Origin: Celeribacter marinus | Lineage (GTDB): Bacteria; Pseudomonadota; Alphaproteobacteria; Rhodobacterales; Rhodobacteraceae | Assembly (NCBI RefSeq): GCF_001308265.1 | Contig: NZ_CP012023.1 | Span: 310,001-374,000, forward strand | DNA: 64,000 bases | Direction: 5' to 3' | Shown: positions 1 to 9,649 of the stretch, piece after piece | How positions within the stretch are numbered: the first letter of the stretch is position 1 | How the letters are laid out: each line of letters begins with the position of its first letter | Translations under genes and position numbers: made by a program | The notes under the pieces: model-generated | What the model was told of the DNA's origin: nothing | The model's database searches: none | What the model saw: only the letters and a program-made list of their open reading frames with translations

Positions 1-428
1 TCAACCCCGCCCAGATGGGCCAGAAATTCGGTATGACCCGGATAGGCAAAGCCAGCCCCATCTTGGAGGACTTTCTTGTTGATCGGTGCGGTGCAAACGG
101 CGGAGGCTTTGCCAGATCGTACAAGAGACACGGCGCGGCCAATAACATCGACAACCCCTTGTGCGTTGGCGTGATCTGGAGTTCCGGCCTGTGTTGGGCG
201 CGCAAAGTCGTGGCGCAAAACCGCAAGGCGTCCGGTGGGGACATGCATGGCCTCGGCGGGATCATCGATCTCGAAAATGTCGGTGGTGCGGGGAAGGTGG
301 CGCGGATCGCCGATCCAAAAGAACGGCACGCGCCCCTCTAGGTTTGCGGCCGCTTTGAGCGCCAGTTCGGGGCCAACGCCCGCGGGTTCGCCGCATGTCA
401 ATGCGATCGGTGCAGGCACGCCCGTCAT
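1..428 (-). CDS. pdxA: 4-hydroxythreonine-4-phosphate dehydrogenase, N-terminal part (cut by window edge)
   Basis: PdxA oxidises 4-phosphohydroxy-L-threonine in the DXP-dependent pyridoxal phosphate pathway, in the cytoplasm. Only the first 142 residues lie in the window. They show the family opening TCGEPAGVGPE (residues 11-21), the APINK stretch (about 114-118) and PGHTEF with the metal-ligand histidine (His132). The ATG at 428 follows AAGGAG at a normal spacing and lies 12 bases after the surA stop, so it belongs to the lptF-lptG-lptD-surA-pdxA operon. The order surA-pdxA, often followed by ksgA, is well known in proteobacteria; ksgA would lie beyond the edge. The family assignment is firm. 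Confidence 0.95.
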   Translation of the reverse strand, partial: MTGVPAPIALTCGEPAGVGPELALKAAANLEGRVPFFWIGDPRHLPRTTDIFEIDDPAEAMHVPTGRLAVLRHDFARPTQAGTPDHANAQGVVDVIGRAVSLVRSGKASAVCTAPINKKVLQDGAGFAYPGHTEFLAHLGGV

Positions 429-440
429 GGCAAGTGCTCC

Positions 441-1796
441 TTATTTGTAGGTGATGACCGCGTCAGCCTTCAACTCGGACAGGTAGCTGTCTGCGAGGGC
501 TGTCAGGCGTTTTCCCTGAAGTGTGTTGCGAACAGTCTCGCGGTCGGCTGTACCCGTTTCGGCAAAATTACGACCGCACATCATCAAGAATACCAAGGTT
601 TGTCCATTGGCGCGGGTGAGGGCGGTCGAAATCTCGCCTGTGTCCAGTTTGGCAAGTTCTACGGCGACATCCGTTGGAATATCTGCAAAGGCAAGCGTGT
701 CAATCTCGAGCGTGCTTTCTGGCTCGCCCTTGGCGATGCCGTAGAGATCATCACAGGTGTCGACTTGCGCCGCGACTTTTGCCGCGCGTGTTGTCGCCGC
801 CTCCGAGCGTCCGCCCGCAATGTAATAGGCCGCGTATTCAATCGATGTGGGGGTCGGTGTTGCAACGTCGACCTCTTGCAGGCCGCGCAGCTGAAACAGT
901 CCGATGGCGTTGGCGGTTTGTAGCGGGGCCGTGATGCCGCCCGTGGTCAGCGATGAGATTGACGATTGCAAAGCGGGGGGGAGATTGCCCAGCGGCACCC
1001 AATCAAGGCGGCCACTTTTGTCTTTGCTTGGTGCCACGGAATAGGCGCGCGCGGCAGCGGCAAAGGCGGCTACTGTGGGCTTGGCCGTGATGTTGGCCGC
1101 AAGGCGTTCAGAGGCTGCGCGCTCGGTGGCATCGCGGGCGGGCAAGAAGATTTCAGACAACAAAACCCGCAAGCCACCAGATGGCCCGTTTTGTTGCAGG
1201 GCACGGTCAATTTCCGCTTCGGAAATCGTGACTTTGGAGGCAAAACGCGCGCGGGCATAATCGCGCCACACGATACCAACCGTGACAAAGTCGCGAAAGC
1301 TTTCGTAGGCAACGCCGCTCTTGGCGAGAAAGGCGAGTAATTCGTCACCCGACAGGTTGCCGCGTGCGGCGAACTCTTCGATGCCCGCTTTGATCCCTGC
1401 GTCTGTGGCGACAAGGCCATCACGGCGCGCTGCCGCGATTTGTAAGCGCTCGTTGATCAGAGCCTCGCGTGCAACGCTCTGCGTGGCGCCCCCGCCAATC
1501 GCGGTCATCAACTTGATCCGCTGATCAATCTCATAGCGTGTAATAATCTGGTCATTGACCTGCACAACGGGGGCAAACAGGTTTTGAGCCTCAGCCGCGC
1601 GCGGTGCCAACGTGGCGGTCATAAGAGAAACGGCCAGTGTGGCGCATATCACCATGCGTGAAAAACGGCGCTGTGTGTGGCTCTCGCGGTCGTGCACTGT
1701 GCGTGTCATACTCACCCTCATGTCTTTGCTCTGGTCGTTCGGTCGGTTCTTCTTAGTGCGTTTCGCCTTTCGGGCCAAGCGGATTGCGCGGTTCAT
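441..1796 (-). CDS. surA: SurA-type periplasmic peptidyl-prolyl isomerase/chaperone
   Basis: SurA-family protein, a periplasmic chaperone for outer-membrane beta-barrel proteins such as LptD. The N-terminal chaperone region (about residues 72-200, with VNDQIITRYEID at its start) is followed by one parvulin-like domain (about 205-310) and a C-terminal helical region. A hydrophobic signal segment lies at about residues 48-70. The start used here is the ATG that overlaps the lptD stop as TAATG, which implies coupling, but it leaves an unusually long basic stretch before the signal peptide. In-frame ATGs near residues 26, 30 and 48 are real alternatives. Its place between lptD and pdxA supports the assignment. 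Confidence 0.9.
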   Translation of the reverse strand: MNRAIRLARKAKRTKKNRPNDQSKDMRVSMTRTVHDRESHTQRRFSRMVICATLAVSLMTATLAPRAAEAQNLFAPVVQVNDQIITRYEIDQRIKLMTAIGGGATQSVAREALINERLQIAAARRDGLVATDAGIKAGIEEFAARGNLSGDELLAFLAKSGVAYESFRDFVTVGIVWRDYARARFASKVTISEAEIDRALQQNGPSGGLRVLLSEIFLPARDATERAASERLAANITAKPTVAAFAAAARAYSVAPSKDKSGRLDWVPLGNLPPALQSSISSLTTGGITAPLQTANAIGLFQLRGLQEVDVATPTPTSIEYAAYYIAGGRSEAATTRAAKVAAQVDTCDDLYGIAKGEPESTLEIDTLAFADIPTDVAVELAKLDTGEISTALTRANGQTLVFLMMCGRNFAETGTADRETVRNTLQGKRLTALADSYLSELKADAVITYK

Positions 1797-3961
1797 TATG
1801 GCATCACGCCACAGCTGCTGCGCGCACGTTTGCCCGTATCACCAAAGGCGCCAAACCCGATCTTTAGCGAATAGGTCGTATCGGGGTCTAAGGCCGCAGT
1901 ATCGGTGTAGCGATGCGAGACGCCCAGTTCCACCTTTGTGCATTCATTCTGGAATGTAAGGCCAAGACCCGCCGAGTTCGTCAGATTATCAATAAGATCG
2001 TGGCGCAGGTCGGCCTCGGCGCTCCAGTAGGATGACAGCTTCACGCCACTTTCGAGGCGCAGCTCGTTAATATCGGCCTCACGTCCCGCACCTGTATCGG
2101 CTATGCCATAGGCATGTGTGCCCGACACAGAGTAGCTGTTACGCGATAGCCCGAACCGCGTCTCCCATGAGGATAAATCAAGAGACGCATCAAAAATACC
2201 GCGCGACACCACGTTAAAGCCGGTATCAAATGTCGCAAAGCCGCCCACCACCCAGTTGACGCCAGACCCGAGCAAGGATGTGGTGTCCGAGGGGTTAATC
2301 TCTTCAACGCGTCCCACGGTCAGGCCATAATGCGCAGTGGGGGCGACTGATGTGAACCGCAGACCAACTGCGGAACTCGCCCCCGATCCCGAGCGGTCAT
2401 ATCCCGGAAAGCGGGTCAGATTGAGCATGTTGCCCTCATCAAGCTCCAACAGGGTACTGTCAGAGTTGGGAATATCGCCCCCATAGGTTTGGGCCCACCC
2501 AAGCTGTGCAAACGGCTCGACGATTTGGCGCGCGCCACCTGCCGTGGTGCGAACCATCGGATAGCTGATCAGGGCCGATGTCTGCGGCGTCACCCGTGCT
2601 GTTGCCGTGTCATAATCACTGTTTTGACGAATGGTATAAAGATTGAGGTCAAGGCCCGCGTCCGCCTTGAGACGTACACCCGATTGGGTAGTGAGGCTAT
2701 GCGCCCATCCCAAAGACCCGCCCAAGCGCAATACATCCATGCCGCCCGCCGTTGTTGACAGGGCCGTGTCCACGTCCGAGCGGCGCAAAAATCCCGAGGC
2801 TGATAGGCCATAGGTCAAGGTGCCAGGTAGCCGGTCAAACTCGGTACTTTGGCTATAGGTGGCCTCGCCCAAGACAAAGGGGATTGTATCCTTGATCGAG
2901 ATCTCGGATTCACGCAAGCTGCGCGATGTGATAACAGCGGCATCAAACCCGCTGTCGGCGTCAAACCGTGACACTGTGACGTTGGATCTCAATCGATCCC
3001 CTGAATATATATCATAATCAATGAGGTAGCTGATGTCTGAGGTCAGGCGTAGATCGACGCCAAGCGTATATCCGCCCGCAACGTCCCAAGCGCCATTGGC
3101 GAATATATACCCGCGTAGCCCGTCCGATATCGCGTCCGATGTGACGGCGCTCTGAACTGTCAAATCGCCGGTCACAAAGGCTTGGCGGTAGCCGAGTTTG
3201 AGTGTGCGCGTTTCGGAGGACACGAACGGCGCAAGTGTCAGATCGCGGTGATCGCCAAGTTTGATAAAATAAGGGATTTCAGCCCCCCAACCGAGCGTGG
3301 TGGAGTTGTGCAAGCTTGGGATCATAAACCCTGTCGCGCGTTTGAGTGTCGGGTCGGGAAGGCGCAGATGCGGAAGATATGCGATTGGGACACCTGCCAC
3401 GCGAAACTGTGCATCCGTGAAATAGACTTGCCTGTCTTGATTGTCGTGAATGACGCTGCGCGCGCGAATTTCCCATAGCGGGGTGGGATTTGTCGCGCAG
3501 ACCTTGCACGCGGATGTGACGGTGTTGCTCAGCTGTGTATACCGCCCGTCCACGACATCAATCTGTGTACTGGCCAGTTGTAGCTGTTGATCAATGACCA
3601 AGCGTGCCGAGGTCAAAATCCCGTTGCGCAGATCGGCGTCCAATTGCGCCGCTTGAGCATAGATGACGGTTTTTCCCTCAGGATCGCTCAGACGGATCGG
3701 CCCCTCAATCGACAAGGCGCCACTGGCGCGGTCATAGCGGATCGCACCAGATGTGAGATGCACATCACCATAAAAGATTTCGACATGTCCCGTGGCGCGC
3801 AGCGATGTGCCGTCAAACGCAACCGAGTCTGCGACAAGGGTGGCTGTGGGGGCTGTTTGGGCGTAGGCCACTGATCCGTGTGGAGCCAAAATGTTAAAGG
3901 CCGCGCCAGATATCCCGATCAAGGATAGACAGGCCGCACGTAAAACCCTGCGCGACACCAT
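1796..3961 (-). CDS. lptD: LPS-assembly outer membrane protein LptD
   Basis: LptD is the outer-membrane barrel that inserts lipopolysaccharide into the outer leaflet. The 721-residue product has a signal peptide (about 1-34), an LptA/OstA-like beta-jellyroll (about 40-190) and a long beta-rich barrel region. A cysteine pair is visible at residues 152 and 155 and two more cysteines lie near the C-terminus, matching the two-disulfide pattern known for LptD. The chosen ATG overlaps the lptG stop as TAATG. A start 22 codons upstream would lie inside lptG and is unlikely. It is co-transcribed with the transporter permeases lptF and lptG and the barrel chaperone surA. Confidence 0.95.
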   Translation of the reverse strand: MVSRRVLRAACLSLIGISGAAFNILAPHGSVAYAQTAPTATLVADSVAFDGTSLRATGHVEIFYGDVHLTSGAIRYDRASGALSIEGPIRLSDPEGKTVIYAQAAQLDADLRNGILTSARLVIDQQLQLASTQIDVVDGRYTQLSNTVTSACKVCATNPTPLWEIRARSVIHDNQDRQVYFTDAQFRVAGVPIAYLPHLRLPDPTLKRATGFMIPSLHNSTTLGWGAEIPYFIKLGDHRDLTLAPFVSSETRTLKLGYRQAFVTGDLTVQSAVTSDAISDGLRGYIFANGAWDVAGGYTLGVDLRLTSDISYLIDYDIYSGDRLRSNVTVSRFDADSGFDAAVITSRSLRESEISIKDTIPFVLGEATYSQSTEFDRLPGTLTYGLSASGFLRRSDVDTALSTTAGGMDVLRLGGSLGWAHSLTTQSGVRLKADAGLDLNLYTIRQNSDYDTATARVTPQTSALISYPMVRTTAGGARQIVEPFAQLGWAQTYGGDIPNSDSTLLELDEGNMLNLTRFPGYDRSGSGASSAVGLRFTSVAPTAHYGLTVGRVEEINPSDTTSLLGSGVNWVVGGFATFDTGFNVVSRGIFDASLDLSSWETRFGLSRNSYSVSGTHAYGIADTGAGREADINELRLESGVKLSSYWSAEADLRHDLIDNLTNSAGLGLTFQNECTKVELGVSHRYTDTAALDPDTTYSLKIGFGAFGDTGKRARSSCGVMP

Positions 3962-5061
3962 TACCCGTCCTCCAAATGCAATAACAACGCCGTTGCGGCA
4001 AGGATGACGGCCACAGGCGCACCCCACGCCGCCAAGCCAATCGGAACCTCTCCGCTTTGTCCCAGGATACTAGCGAAGTTGCGCAGAAAGAAAAACAGGA
4101 AGGCGAGCAATATTGCGATCAACACCCGCTTGGCCGTGCCCCCCAGACGCGTGTGCCGCATCGTCAGCCCCGCAGCAATCAAAACCATGGCGACGAAAGA
4201 TAGCGGTAGCGCAAGTTCACTTTGCAGCCACATCTTATAAGAGCGCGCCGAAAAACCGGAGGCTTCAAGTTTAGAGATATAAGCGGGTAGATCCCAAATA
4301 TTGACTTCTTTGGGCTTGCCAAACCGGTCGCGTATTTCATCGGTCGACAGCTGTGTGGGCAATTTCATCGTCGGGTGTACGGTCGCGCCCGCTTCGGGGT
4401 TTTGCGTCCCTGCGTCGAGCGCCCAGTGCTTTGCATCGGTGAGCATCCAATTGCCCTGTTCGATTTGCGCCTGATCGGCCTCAATGCGAAATTTCAAGGT
4501 GCCACTGGTCTCAAACCCCAAAAACGTCACATCTCTCAGGATCGAGGCGTCGAAATTGGAGCGTGATGCACGGATGACCGTTTGGCCGCTATCGTCCCCC
4601 TCGCGCAGCCAAAGACCTTCGTCGGAGATAGAAAAGGCTTGCGCCGCTTTGCCGGTCATTTGCGCGGCGCGTTGGTCGTATTCGCGTGACGCCGCAGCCG
4701 CGAGCGGGTTGAGCACGCCCACGGTTAGCAAGCCGAACACAAACGCCATGATCACAGGGGGCACCAACGCCCGCATGGCAGAGCGACCCGCGGCCCGTGT
4801 CACCACCAGTTCCGATGAGCGCGCCAGCCCCAAAAACATCACAAGCGTGGACAGGGCGATGACGATGGGCAACAACTCATAAATCGTAGCGGGCAGGCGC
4901 AGCATAGCAAACGAGAAGAGCGTGCGCGTGCTCAGGCCCGCATCAGAAAACTTGCTCGCCAACTCAAGCATTTCAATCATCACAATCAAGCCGGCGAATG
5001 CGCCGCCGACAATCATAAGGGCGCGTAAAAACCGCCGTGCAAAATAGTAATCCAGTGTCAT
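3961..5061 (-). CDS. lptG: LPS export ABC transporter permease LptG
   Basis: LptG is one of the two inner-membrane permeases of the LptB2FG exporter that extracts LPS from the inner membrane. The 366-residue protein has the YjgP/YjgQ architecture: membrane helices near the N-terminus, a large periplasmic beta domain (about residues 120-270) and helices at the C-terminus. The ATG at 5061 overlaps the lptF stop as ATGA, and the sequence MTLDYYFARRFLRAL is a typical family N-terminus. Longer upstream starts would run inside lptF and are rejected. The partner ATPase LptB is not in the window. Confidence 0.95.
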   Translation of the reverse strand: MTLDYYFARRFLRALMIVGGAFAGLIVMIEMLELASKFSDAGLSTRTLFSFAMLRLPATIYELLPIVIALSTLVMFLGLARSSELVVTRAAGRSAMRALVPPVIMAFVFGLLTVGVLNPLAAAASREYDQRAAQMTGKAAQAFSISDEGLWLREGDDSGQTVIRASRSNFDASILRDVTFLGFETSGTLKFRIEADQAQIEQGNWMLTDAKHWALDAGTQNPEAGATVHPTMKLPTQLSTDEIRDRFGKPKEVNIWDLPAYISKLEASGFSARSYKMWLQSELALPLSFVAMVLIAAGLTMRHTRLGGTAKRVLIAILLAFLFFFLRNFASILGQSGEVPIGLAAWGAPVAVILAATALLLHLEDG

Positions 5062-6188
5062 GGCGCGTCTCCTCGCACCGCCGCTAGGGGACGCAATCGC
5101 GGATTTGCCGCACGCCACAACATACCATACGCGATGCTCAATCCCGCCACGGCGGGCAGATAGGCCATAAACCACAACTGCGCGCTGCGTCCGACACTCT
5201 CAGCGGCAGAGGTGTCTAATATTTTGACGACAATCAAAAGCACGATGGCAAAGACGATCTGGCGCCACAATCCAAAGCGCGAAAACCCACCCGCCAAAAG
5301 GGTTGCAAATCCGATCATCGCCGCAGCAATCGCCAAAAGCGGCGCGCGGTTGCGGTCGTGGATCAAGGTGCGGACCTCTTGTTGGGTTGTGCCCAACCGC
5401 GCCAATTCTTCGGGTGTTGCGCGCATCAATGTATACGAGTCCGTCGAGGAGGGCCTTGGCGCAGGAACGGCAGTGGTGTCGAACAACGGGCCAAGGGCAT
5501 AGGCAAAGCTGTCAAACCGCGTCACAGCCAAAGTGCGGTTGCTGTTTGTGTAATCTTGCACCATCCCGTCAAACATCAACAACATCGGGCCGTTTTGTTC
5601 ATTGACCAAAAGGGCGCGGGTAGCGTTGAAGCTCTGGCGGTCGCCAGTCGTATCTTTGCGCGACAGATAGATATCGCGCAGCTCACCGGCGGGTGTGATC
5701 TCGCGCACATAAAACGTAAGCCCGTCACCGGGATGCACAAAACTGCCTTCGGTTAGAAACTGCGCCGTCATGTCTTGGGCCAGTTCGGCGCGCCGCAACG
5801 CCCCTTCGCGTAGCGACATCGGGACAAGAGCGTGTGACAACACCCCAATCATCAGCGTCACAACGATGGAAAAGACGAAAACGGACCGCGACAAGCGATA
5901 AGGCGAATATCCAGAAGCCTGTACCACAACCAGTTCGGATTCATTTGAGAGGCGATTTGTGACGAACACGGCCGCCGCAAATCCGGCAATCGCAAGCACG
6001 CGCGACATCACCGAAGGCAGTGACAACAAGGTGAGGTAGAAAAACGCCCGCGCGGATTGTCCGTCTCCAAGCAACTTATCAAGGAGCGACACCGCCGAAT
6101 TCACCCAGAACACCAGAATCAAAACGAGCGAAAAGAACCCGAACAGCATCAGCAACTGTTGAAAAAGGTATCTGTCGAATCGTCCCAA
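5058..6188 (-). CDS. lptF: LPS export ABC transporter permease LptF
   Basis: LptF pairs with LptG in LPS extraction from the inner membrane. The 376-residue product opens with GRFDRYLFQQL after the initiator, followed by a strong membrane helix, and has the same helix / periplasmic domain / helix plan as LptG. No ATG is available at the expected N-terminus. The likely start is the TTG at 6188, preceded by a G-rich Shine-Dalgarno stretch, so initiation may be weak. This is the first gene of the minus-strand envelope operon. The operon promoter should lie in the 170-base gap shared with the divergent pepA. Confidence 0.93.
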   Translation of the reverse strand: MGRFDRYLFQQLLMLFGFFSLVLILVFWVNSAVSLLDKLLGDGQSARAFFYLTLLSLPSVMSRVLAIAGFAAAVFVTNRLSNESELVVVQASGYSPYRLSRSVFVFSIVVTLMIGVLSHALVPMSLREGALRRAELAQDMTAQFLTEGSFVHPGDGLTFYVREITPAGELRDIYLSRKDTTGDRQSFNATRALLVNEQNGPMLLMFDGMVQDYTNSNRTLAVTRFDSFAYALGPLFDTTAVPAPRPSSTDSYTLMRATPEELARLGTTQQEVRTLIHDRNRAPLLAIAAAMIGFATLLAGGFSRFGLWRQIVFAIVLLIVVKILDTSAAESVGRSAQLWFMAYLPAVAGLSIAYGMLWRAANPRLRPLAAVRGDAP

Positions 6189-6358
6189 AGAGTGCCCCCC
6201 CGAGGACTACACGCAACTTATCCCTAACATTAACGTCAACCGTGGCGCGCTGAAAGCGGGAAAGTGCTCTGGTCACTGTCGCGTGCGCCCGTTACCAATG
6301 ACAAAAAGGCCGATATGCATACTGCACGCGCGGCCCGTCAGATTTTAGGAGTTGCCCC

Positions 6359-7825
6359 ATGACATCACCCGCCAACTTGACCGTTATCGAACCTGATCTC
6401 GACGCAATTGCGACCAGCGAGGCGTTGGTTGCCGTTTTGATCGGTCCGGACGCCGTATTGGGACAAGCCGCGCGGCGCGTGAACCGTCTCACCAAAGGGG
6501 CGGTCAAACGCGTTGTCGACAGCGCAGGATTTGCCGCATTGGACGAAGGCGATGCGATGACGCTTGCGTTTCCGGTGGGCCTTGCGAGCGAAACGCTTTT
6601 GGTTGTGAAACTGGCGCGCAACACCTCATCAGATCTGGCACGCAAAGCGGGGGCCACAATCGGAGCGGCCATGGGCAAAACAGGCGCGCTTATTCAGGTG
6701 ACCAACCCCAAACGTGGCGGCGATATTGCCCTTGGCGCGTTGCTCAAAGCCTATAAATTCACCGATCACACCTCTGCTGGTCCCGCCAAAGAGGTGCCAC
6801 ATGTTACGGTCGCTGTGAGCAAACCCGAGGAGGTCGATGCAGCGTCTGTCAGTGCCTTGGCCGAGGGCGTATTTTTCACCCGCGATCTCGTCACCGAGCC
6901 TGCGAACATTCTAACCACAACCGAGTTTTCCAACCGCCTTGCGGCGCTCACGGCCTTGGGCGTCGAGGTCGAAGTGCTCGATGAACCCGCGCTTGAGGCG
7001 CTTGGGATGCGCACGCTTTTGGCCGTGGGGCAGGGCTCGCGCAGCCCGTCCAAGGTCGTGGTGATGCAGTGGAACAAGGGCGTCAAAGGTGACGCGCCAC
7101 TGGCGCTTGTCGGCAAAGGCGTGGTGTTCGACACGGGCGGCATTTCCATCAAACCCGCCGCTGGCATGGAAGATATGACCATGGACATGGGCGGCGCGGG
7201 CGTTGTGGCCGGTGTGATGAAATCCATCGCCCTGCGCGGCGTCAAAGCCAACGTTGTGGGCCTTGTCGGCTTGGTCGAAAACATGCCAGACGGCAACGCG
7301 ATCCGCCCCGGAGATGTGATCAAATCGATGAAGGGCGACACTGTCGAAATCATCAACACCGACGCTGAGGGCCGCATGGTTCTGTGTGACGTGATGTGGT
7401 ATACACAAGAGCGCTTTGCCCCGCGCGGTATGATCGATTTGGCGACCCTCACGGGGGCGGTCATTATTGGGTTGGGCCATGATAACGCGGGTGTGTTTTC
7501 CAACGATGATGCGTTTTGCAAATCCTTCCTCAAGGCCGCCGAAATCGAGGGCGAGGGCGCATGGCGCCTACCGCTTGGCGCGTCCTACGACAAGCAACTC
7601 AAATCCGATGTGGCCGACATGAAGAACGTTGGCGGGCGTCCCGCAGGGTCGATTACGGCGGCGCAGTATTTGCAACGCTTTGTCAAAGAGGGCACGCCGT
7701 GGATTCACCTCGATATTGCGGGCGTGGCCGAGGTCAAAGCGCCGACTGCGATGGCGCCAAAGGGTGCAACAGGGTGGGGCGTGTTGGCGCTTAACCGCCT
7801 CATCGACGATCTAGTGGTGGAGTAA
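6359..7825 (+). CDS. pepA: Leucyl aminopeptidase (M17 family)
   Basis: Cytosolic dizinc M17 aminopeptidase that releases N-terminal amino acids from peptides; some PepA homologues also bind DNA. The 488-residue protein has an N-terminal macro-like domain (about 1-160) and the catalytic domain with GVVFDTGG (254-261, metal-binding Asp258 next to Lys253) and the M17 signature NTDAEGR (333-339). The ATG at 6359 follows GGAG. It is transcribed away from lptF and followed after 6 bases by holC, a pairing that is common in proteobacteria. Confidence 0.96.
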   Translation: MTSPANLTVIEPDLDAIATSEALVAVLIGPDAVLGQAARRVNRLTKGAVKRVVDSAGFAALDEGDAMTLAFPVGLASETLLVVKLARNTSSDLARKAGATIGAAMGKTGALIQVTNPKRGGDIALGALLKAYKFTDHTSAGPAKEVPHVTVAVSKPEEVDAASVSALAEGVFFTRDLVTEPANILTTTEFSNRLAALTALGVEVEVLDEPALEALGMRTLLAVGQGSRSPSKVVVMQWNKGVKGDAPLALVGKGVVFDTGGISIKPAAGMEDMTMDMGGAGVVAGVMKSIALRGVKANVVGLVGLVENMPDGNAIRPGDVIKSMKGDTVEIINTDAEGRMVLCDVMWYTQERFAPRGMIDLATLTGAVIIGLGHDNAGVFSNDDAFCKSFLKAAEIEGEGAWRLPLGASYDKQLKSDVADMKNVGGRPAGSITAAQYLQRFVKEGTPWIHLDIAGVAEVKAPTAMAPKGATGWGVLALNRLIDDLVVE

Positions 7826-7831
7826 ATCCAG

Positions 7832-8299
7832 ATGGGAGCCGCCTATTTCTATCACCTCACGCGCAACCCGCTCGACGTGACTTTGGCCACTCTGGTGGAA
7901 AAGTCACTCGGCGCGGGGTGGCGTGTCGAGGTGCGTGGGCGCGAGGATCAAACACTTCAACGTCTCGACGCAAGTCTCTGGCAACGTGAGGGATTTTTGC
8001 CGCACGGCATTGCGGGCGGCGACCATGACGCGGATCAGCCAGTGTTGTTGACGACCGGATCAGGGGGCAATGGCGCAAGTTGTGTGATGGCGATTGAGGG
8101 CGCGGATGTTACGGCCGCCGAGATTATCGCGGCGCAGCGTGTGTGCATCTTGTTCGACGGGCATGACGGGGACGCAGTCGCTCATGCCCGCACCCAGTGG
8201 AAATCGCTCACCGATGCGGGATGCACCGCGCAATACTGGTCCGAGGACTCGGGTCGGTGGGAGAAAAAGGCAGATACGGACGATAAAAAGGACGGATAG
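7832..8299 (+). CDS. holC: DNA polymerase III subunit chi
   Basis: HolC (chi) connects the clamp-loader to single-strand binding protein in the replisome. The 155-residue protein begins AAYFYHLTRNPLDVTLATLV and continues through the typical chi fold, with the segment DASLWQREGFLPHG where the family conserves the SSB-facing region. It follows pepA by 6 bases with a GGAG supplied by the end of pepA, so the two are almost surely co-transcribed. The C-terminal 15 residues are charged and variable. The next gene converges on it 8 bases away. Confidence 0.9.
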   Translation: MGAAYFYHLTRNPLDVTLATLVEKSLGAGWRVEVRGREDQTLQRLDASLWQREGFLPHGIAGGDHDADQPVLLTTGSGGNGASCVMAIEGADVTAAEIIAAQRVCILFDGHDGDAVAHARTQWKSLTDAGCTAQYWSEDSGRWEKKADTDDKKDG

Positions 8300-8307
8300 G
8301 GTGTGCG

Positions 8308-8886
8308 TTAGCGGGTCAGGATCAACTTGTCGCGGCTGATCTCGATCTTTTCGAACCGCTGCAAATATTCCATACCCAACAGTGATCCAAACAGCTCGCC
8401 GTCTGTCACATAGGCTTTGACGCGGTCGTCCTGAATGCCGCCGATTTCCATCGTGTCAATGCGCACAGGTGCGGTTCGTACCGTGCCATTGGCCGTTTGT
8501 GCCTGACCGACAAAGGCAAGATCATCGACATCGATGCCCACGCGCGCGGCGTCATCGGCGGATAAAACGACATTGGATGCGCCTGTGTCGACCAGAAACT
8601 CGACGTCTGCGCCGTTTACATTGGCGATGACGACATAATGCCCGCTGCGATCACGTGGGATTTCAACAACACCATTGCCGTGGTTGATTTGTGCAGGCGC
8701 GAGGCGGGGTTTCACATCTGTCCAAAGACCGACACCCGCAAGGATGCCGATAAAGATCAACGCCCATAGCACGGCATGGCGCACCATTTGCCCCATCCGT
8801 TTGCGGTTGGAGATCAAATAGTAAAAGCCCACTGCGCCAAGCAGGAGCGACAAATACAATACGCGTGCGGTGTCATCACTGGTCAT
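8308..8886 (-). CDS. Membrane-anchored retropepsin-like aspartic protease (TIGR02281 type)
   Basis: Predicted clan AA aspartic protease of the TIGR02281 type. The 192-residue product has two N-terminal membrane helices (about 8-25 and 37-54) and then a retropepsin-like domain with the active-site motif VDTGAS (Asp100-Thr-Gly). A single catalytic motif implies action as a dimer, probably on the periplasmic face. The ATG at 8886 gives the usual short N-terminus; a start 21 codons upstream would overlap marC. The substrate is not known. It is downstream of marC in the same direction. Confidence 0.85.
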   Translation of the reverse strand: MTSDDTARVLYLSLLLGAVGFYYLISNRKRMGQMVRHAVLWALIFIGILAGVGLWTDVKPRLAPAQINHGNGVVEIPRDRSGHYVVIANVNGADVEFLVDTGASNVVLSADDAARVGIDVDDLAFVGQAQTANGTVRTAPVRIDTMEIGGIQDDRVKAYVTDGELFGSLLGMEYLQRFEKIEISRDKLILTR

Positions 8887-8917
8887 TGGGTATAGATAGG
8901 GCGCATTGGTGCAAATG

Positions 8918-9547
8918 TCAGTAGGACAAAGCGACCACATCGCGCACACCGTCGATCACAAATTGGACAGAGAGTGCGGCAAGCAGCATGCCAAAGATCC
9001 GCGTAACCACGTTAATCCCAGTCGCGCCGAGCACCTTTTCCATAAAGCCGGAGACAACAAAGAATAGCAAAACAATGGCGAGGACGGACACCAGCACCAA
9101 TTCAACAACAAGTGCGCCAACAAGGCCATTGCTTTGGTCCATCAACAAAATCATTGACGTGATCGCACCGGGACCGGCCAAGAGCGGCGTGGCCAATGGA
9201 AAGACGGAGGGGTCTTCGACGGGTTGATGTTCGGGGTGTTGCGCATGTTCCTCGCGCCGCTTTGTCCGTTTCTCGAACAACATTTCAAGTGCGGTCAAAA
9301 ACAACAATATCCCCCCCGCAATGCGAAAGGCGGGCATGGAAATCCCTGCAAACGTAAGCACTTGGTCGCCTAAGACGCCAAATAGCGTCAAGATGCAAAA
9401 GGCGATAAACACCGCGCGAATGGCAATCGCGCGGCGGTGTTTGGCGTCAAGGCGCGGCGTCAAACCCACAAACAACGGCGCAAGGCCGATGGGGTCAATG
9501 ATCACGAAGAGCGTCACAAAGGCAGTGATGATCTCGGTGTGGGTCAT
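8918..9547 (-). CDS. marC: MarC-family inner membrane protein
   Basis: A 209-residue polytopic membrane protein of the MarC/UPF0056 family. It opens with THTEIITAFVTLFVIIDPIG, in which the IDPIG motif is characteristic, and has about six hydrophobic helices broken by a charged loop (about residues 94-116). The family's function is unresolved; the old link to multiple antibiotic resistance has not held up. It ends close to the aspartic protease start, so the two may be one transcription unit. Confidence 0.88.
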   Translation of the reverse strand: MTHTEIITAFVTLFVIIDPIGLAPLFVGLTPRLDAKHRRAIAIRAVFIAFCILTLFGVLGDQVLTFAGISMPAFRIAGGILLFLTALEMLFEKRTKRREEHAQHPEHQPVEDPSVFPLATPLLAGPGAITSMILLMDQSNGLVGALVVELVLVSVLAIVLLFFVVSGFMEKVLGATGINVVTRIFGMLLAALSVQFVIDGVRDVVALSY

Positions 9548-9649
9548 GGCGCATCCTCATCTTGAAATGTAAGAGGCCCGCACCCAAACATGGGCGCGAG
9601 CCGAACGCAATCTTTGTGATTTGTAACCTCGCGTGAGGCAGAACGGCGC

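Noticed and set aside
7516-7814. Basic open frames inside pepA on the same strand
   Set aside because: They are Arg/Ala-rich shadows in another frame of a clearly coding gene.
8886-8949. Longer start of the aspartic protease gene
   Set aside because: It would overlap marC by 32 bases, has no ribosome site and adds a nonconserved stretch.
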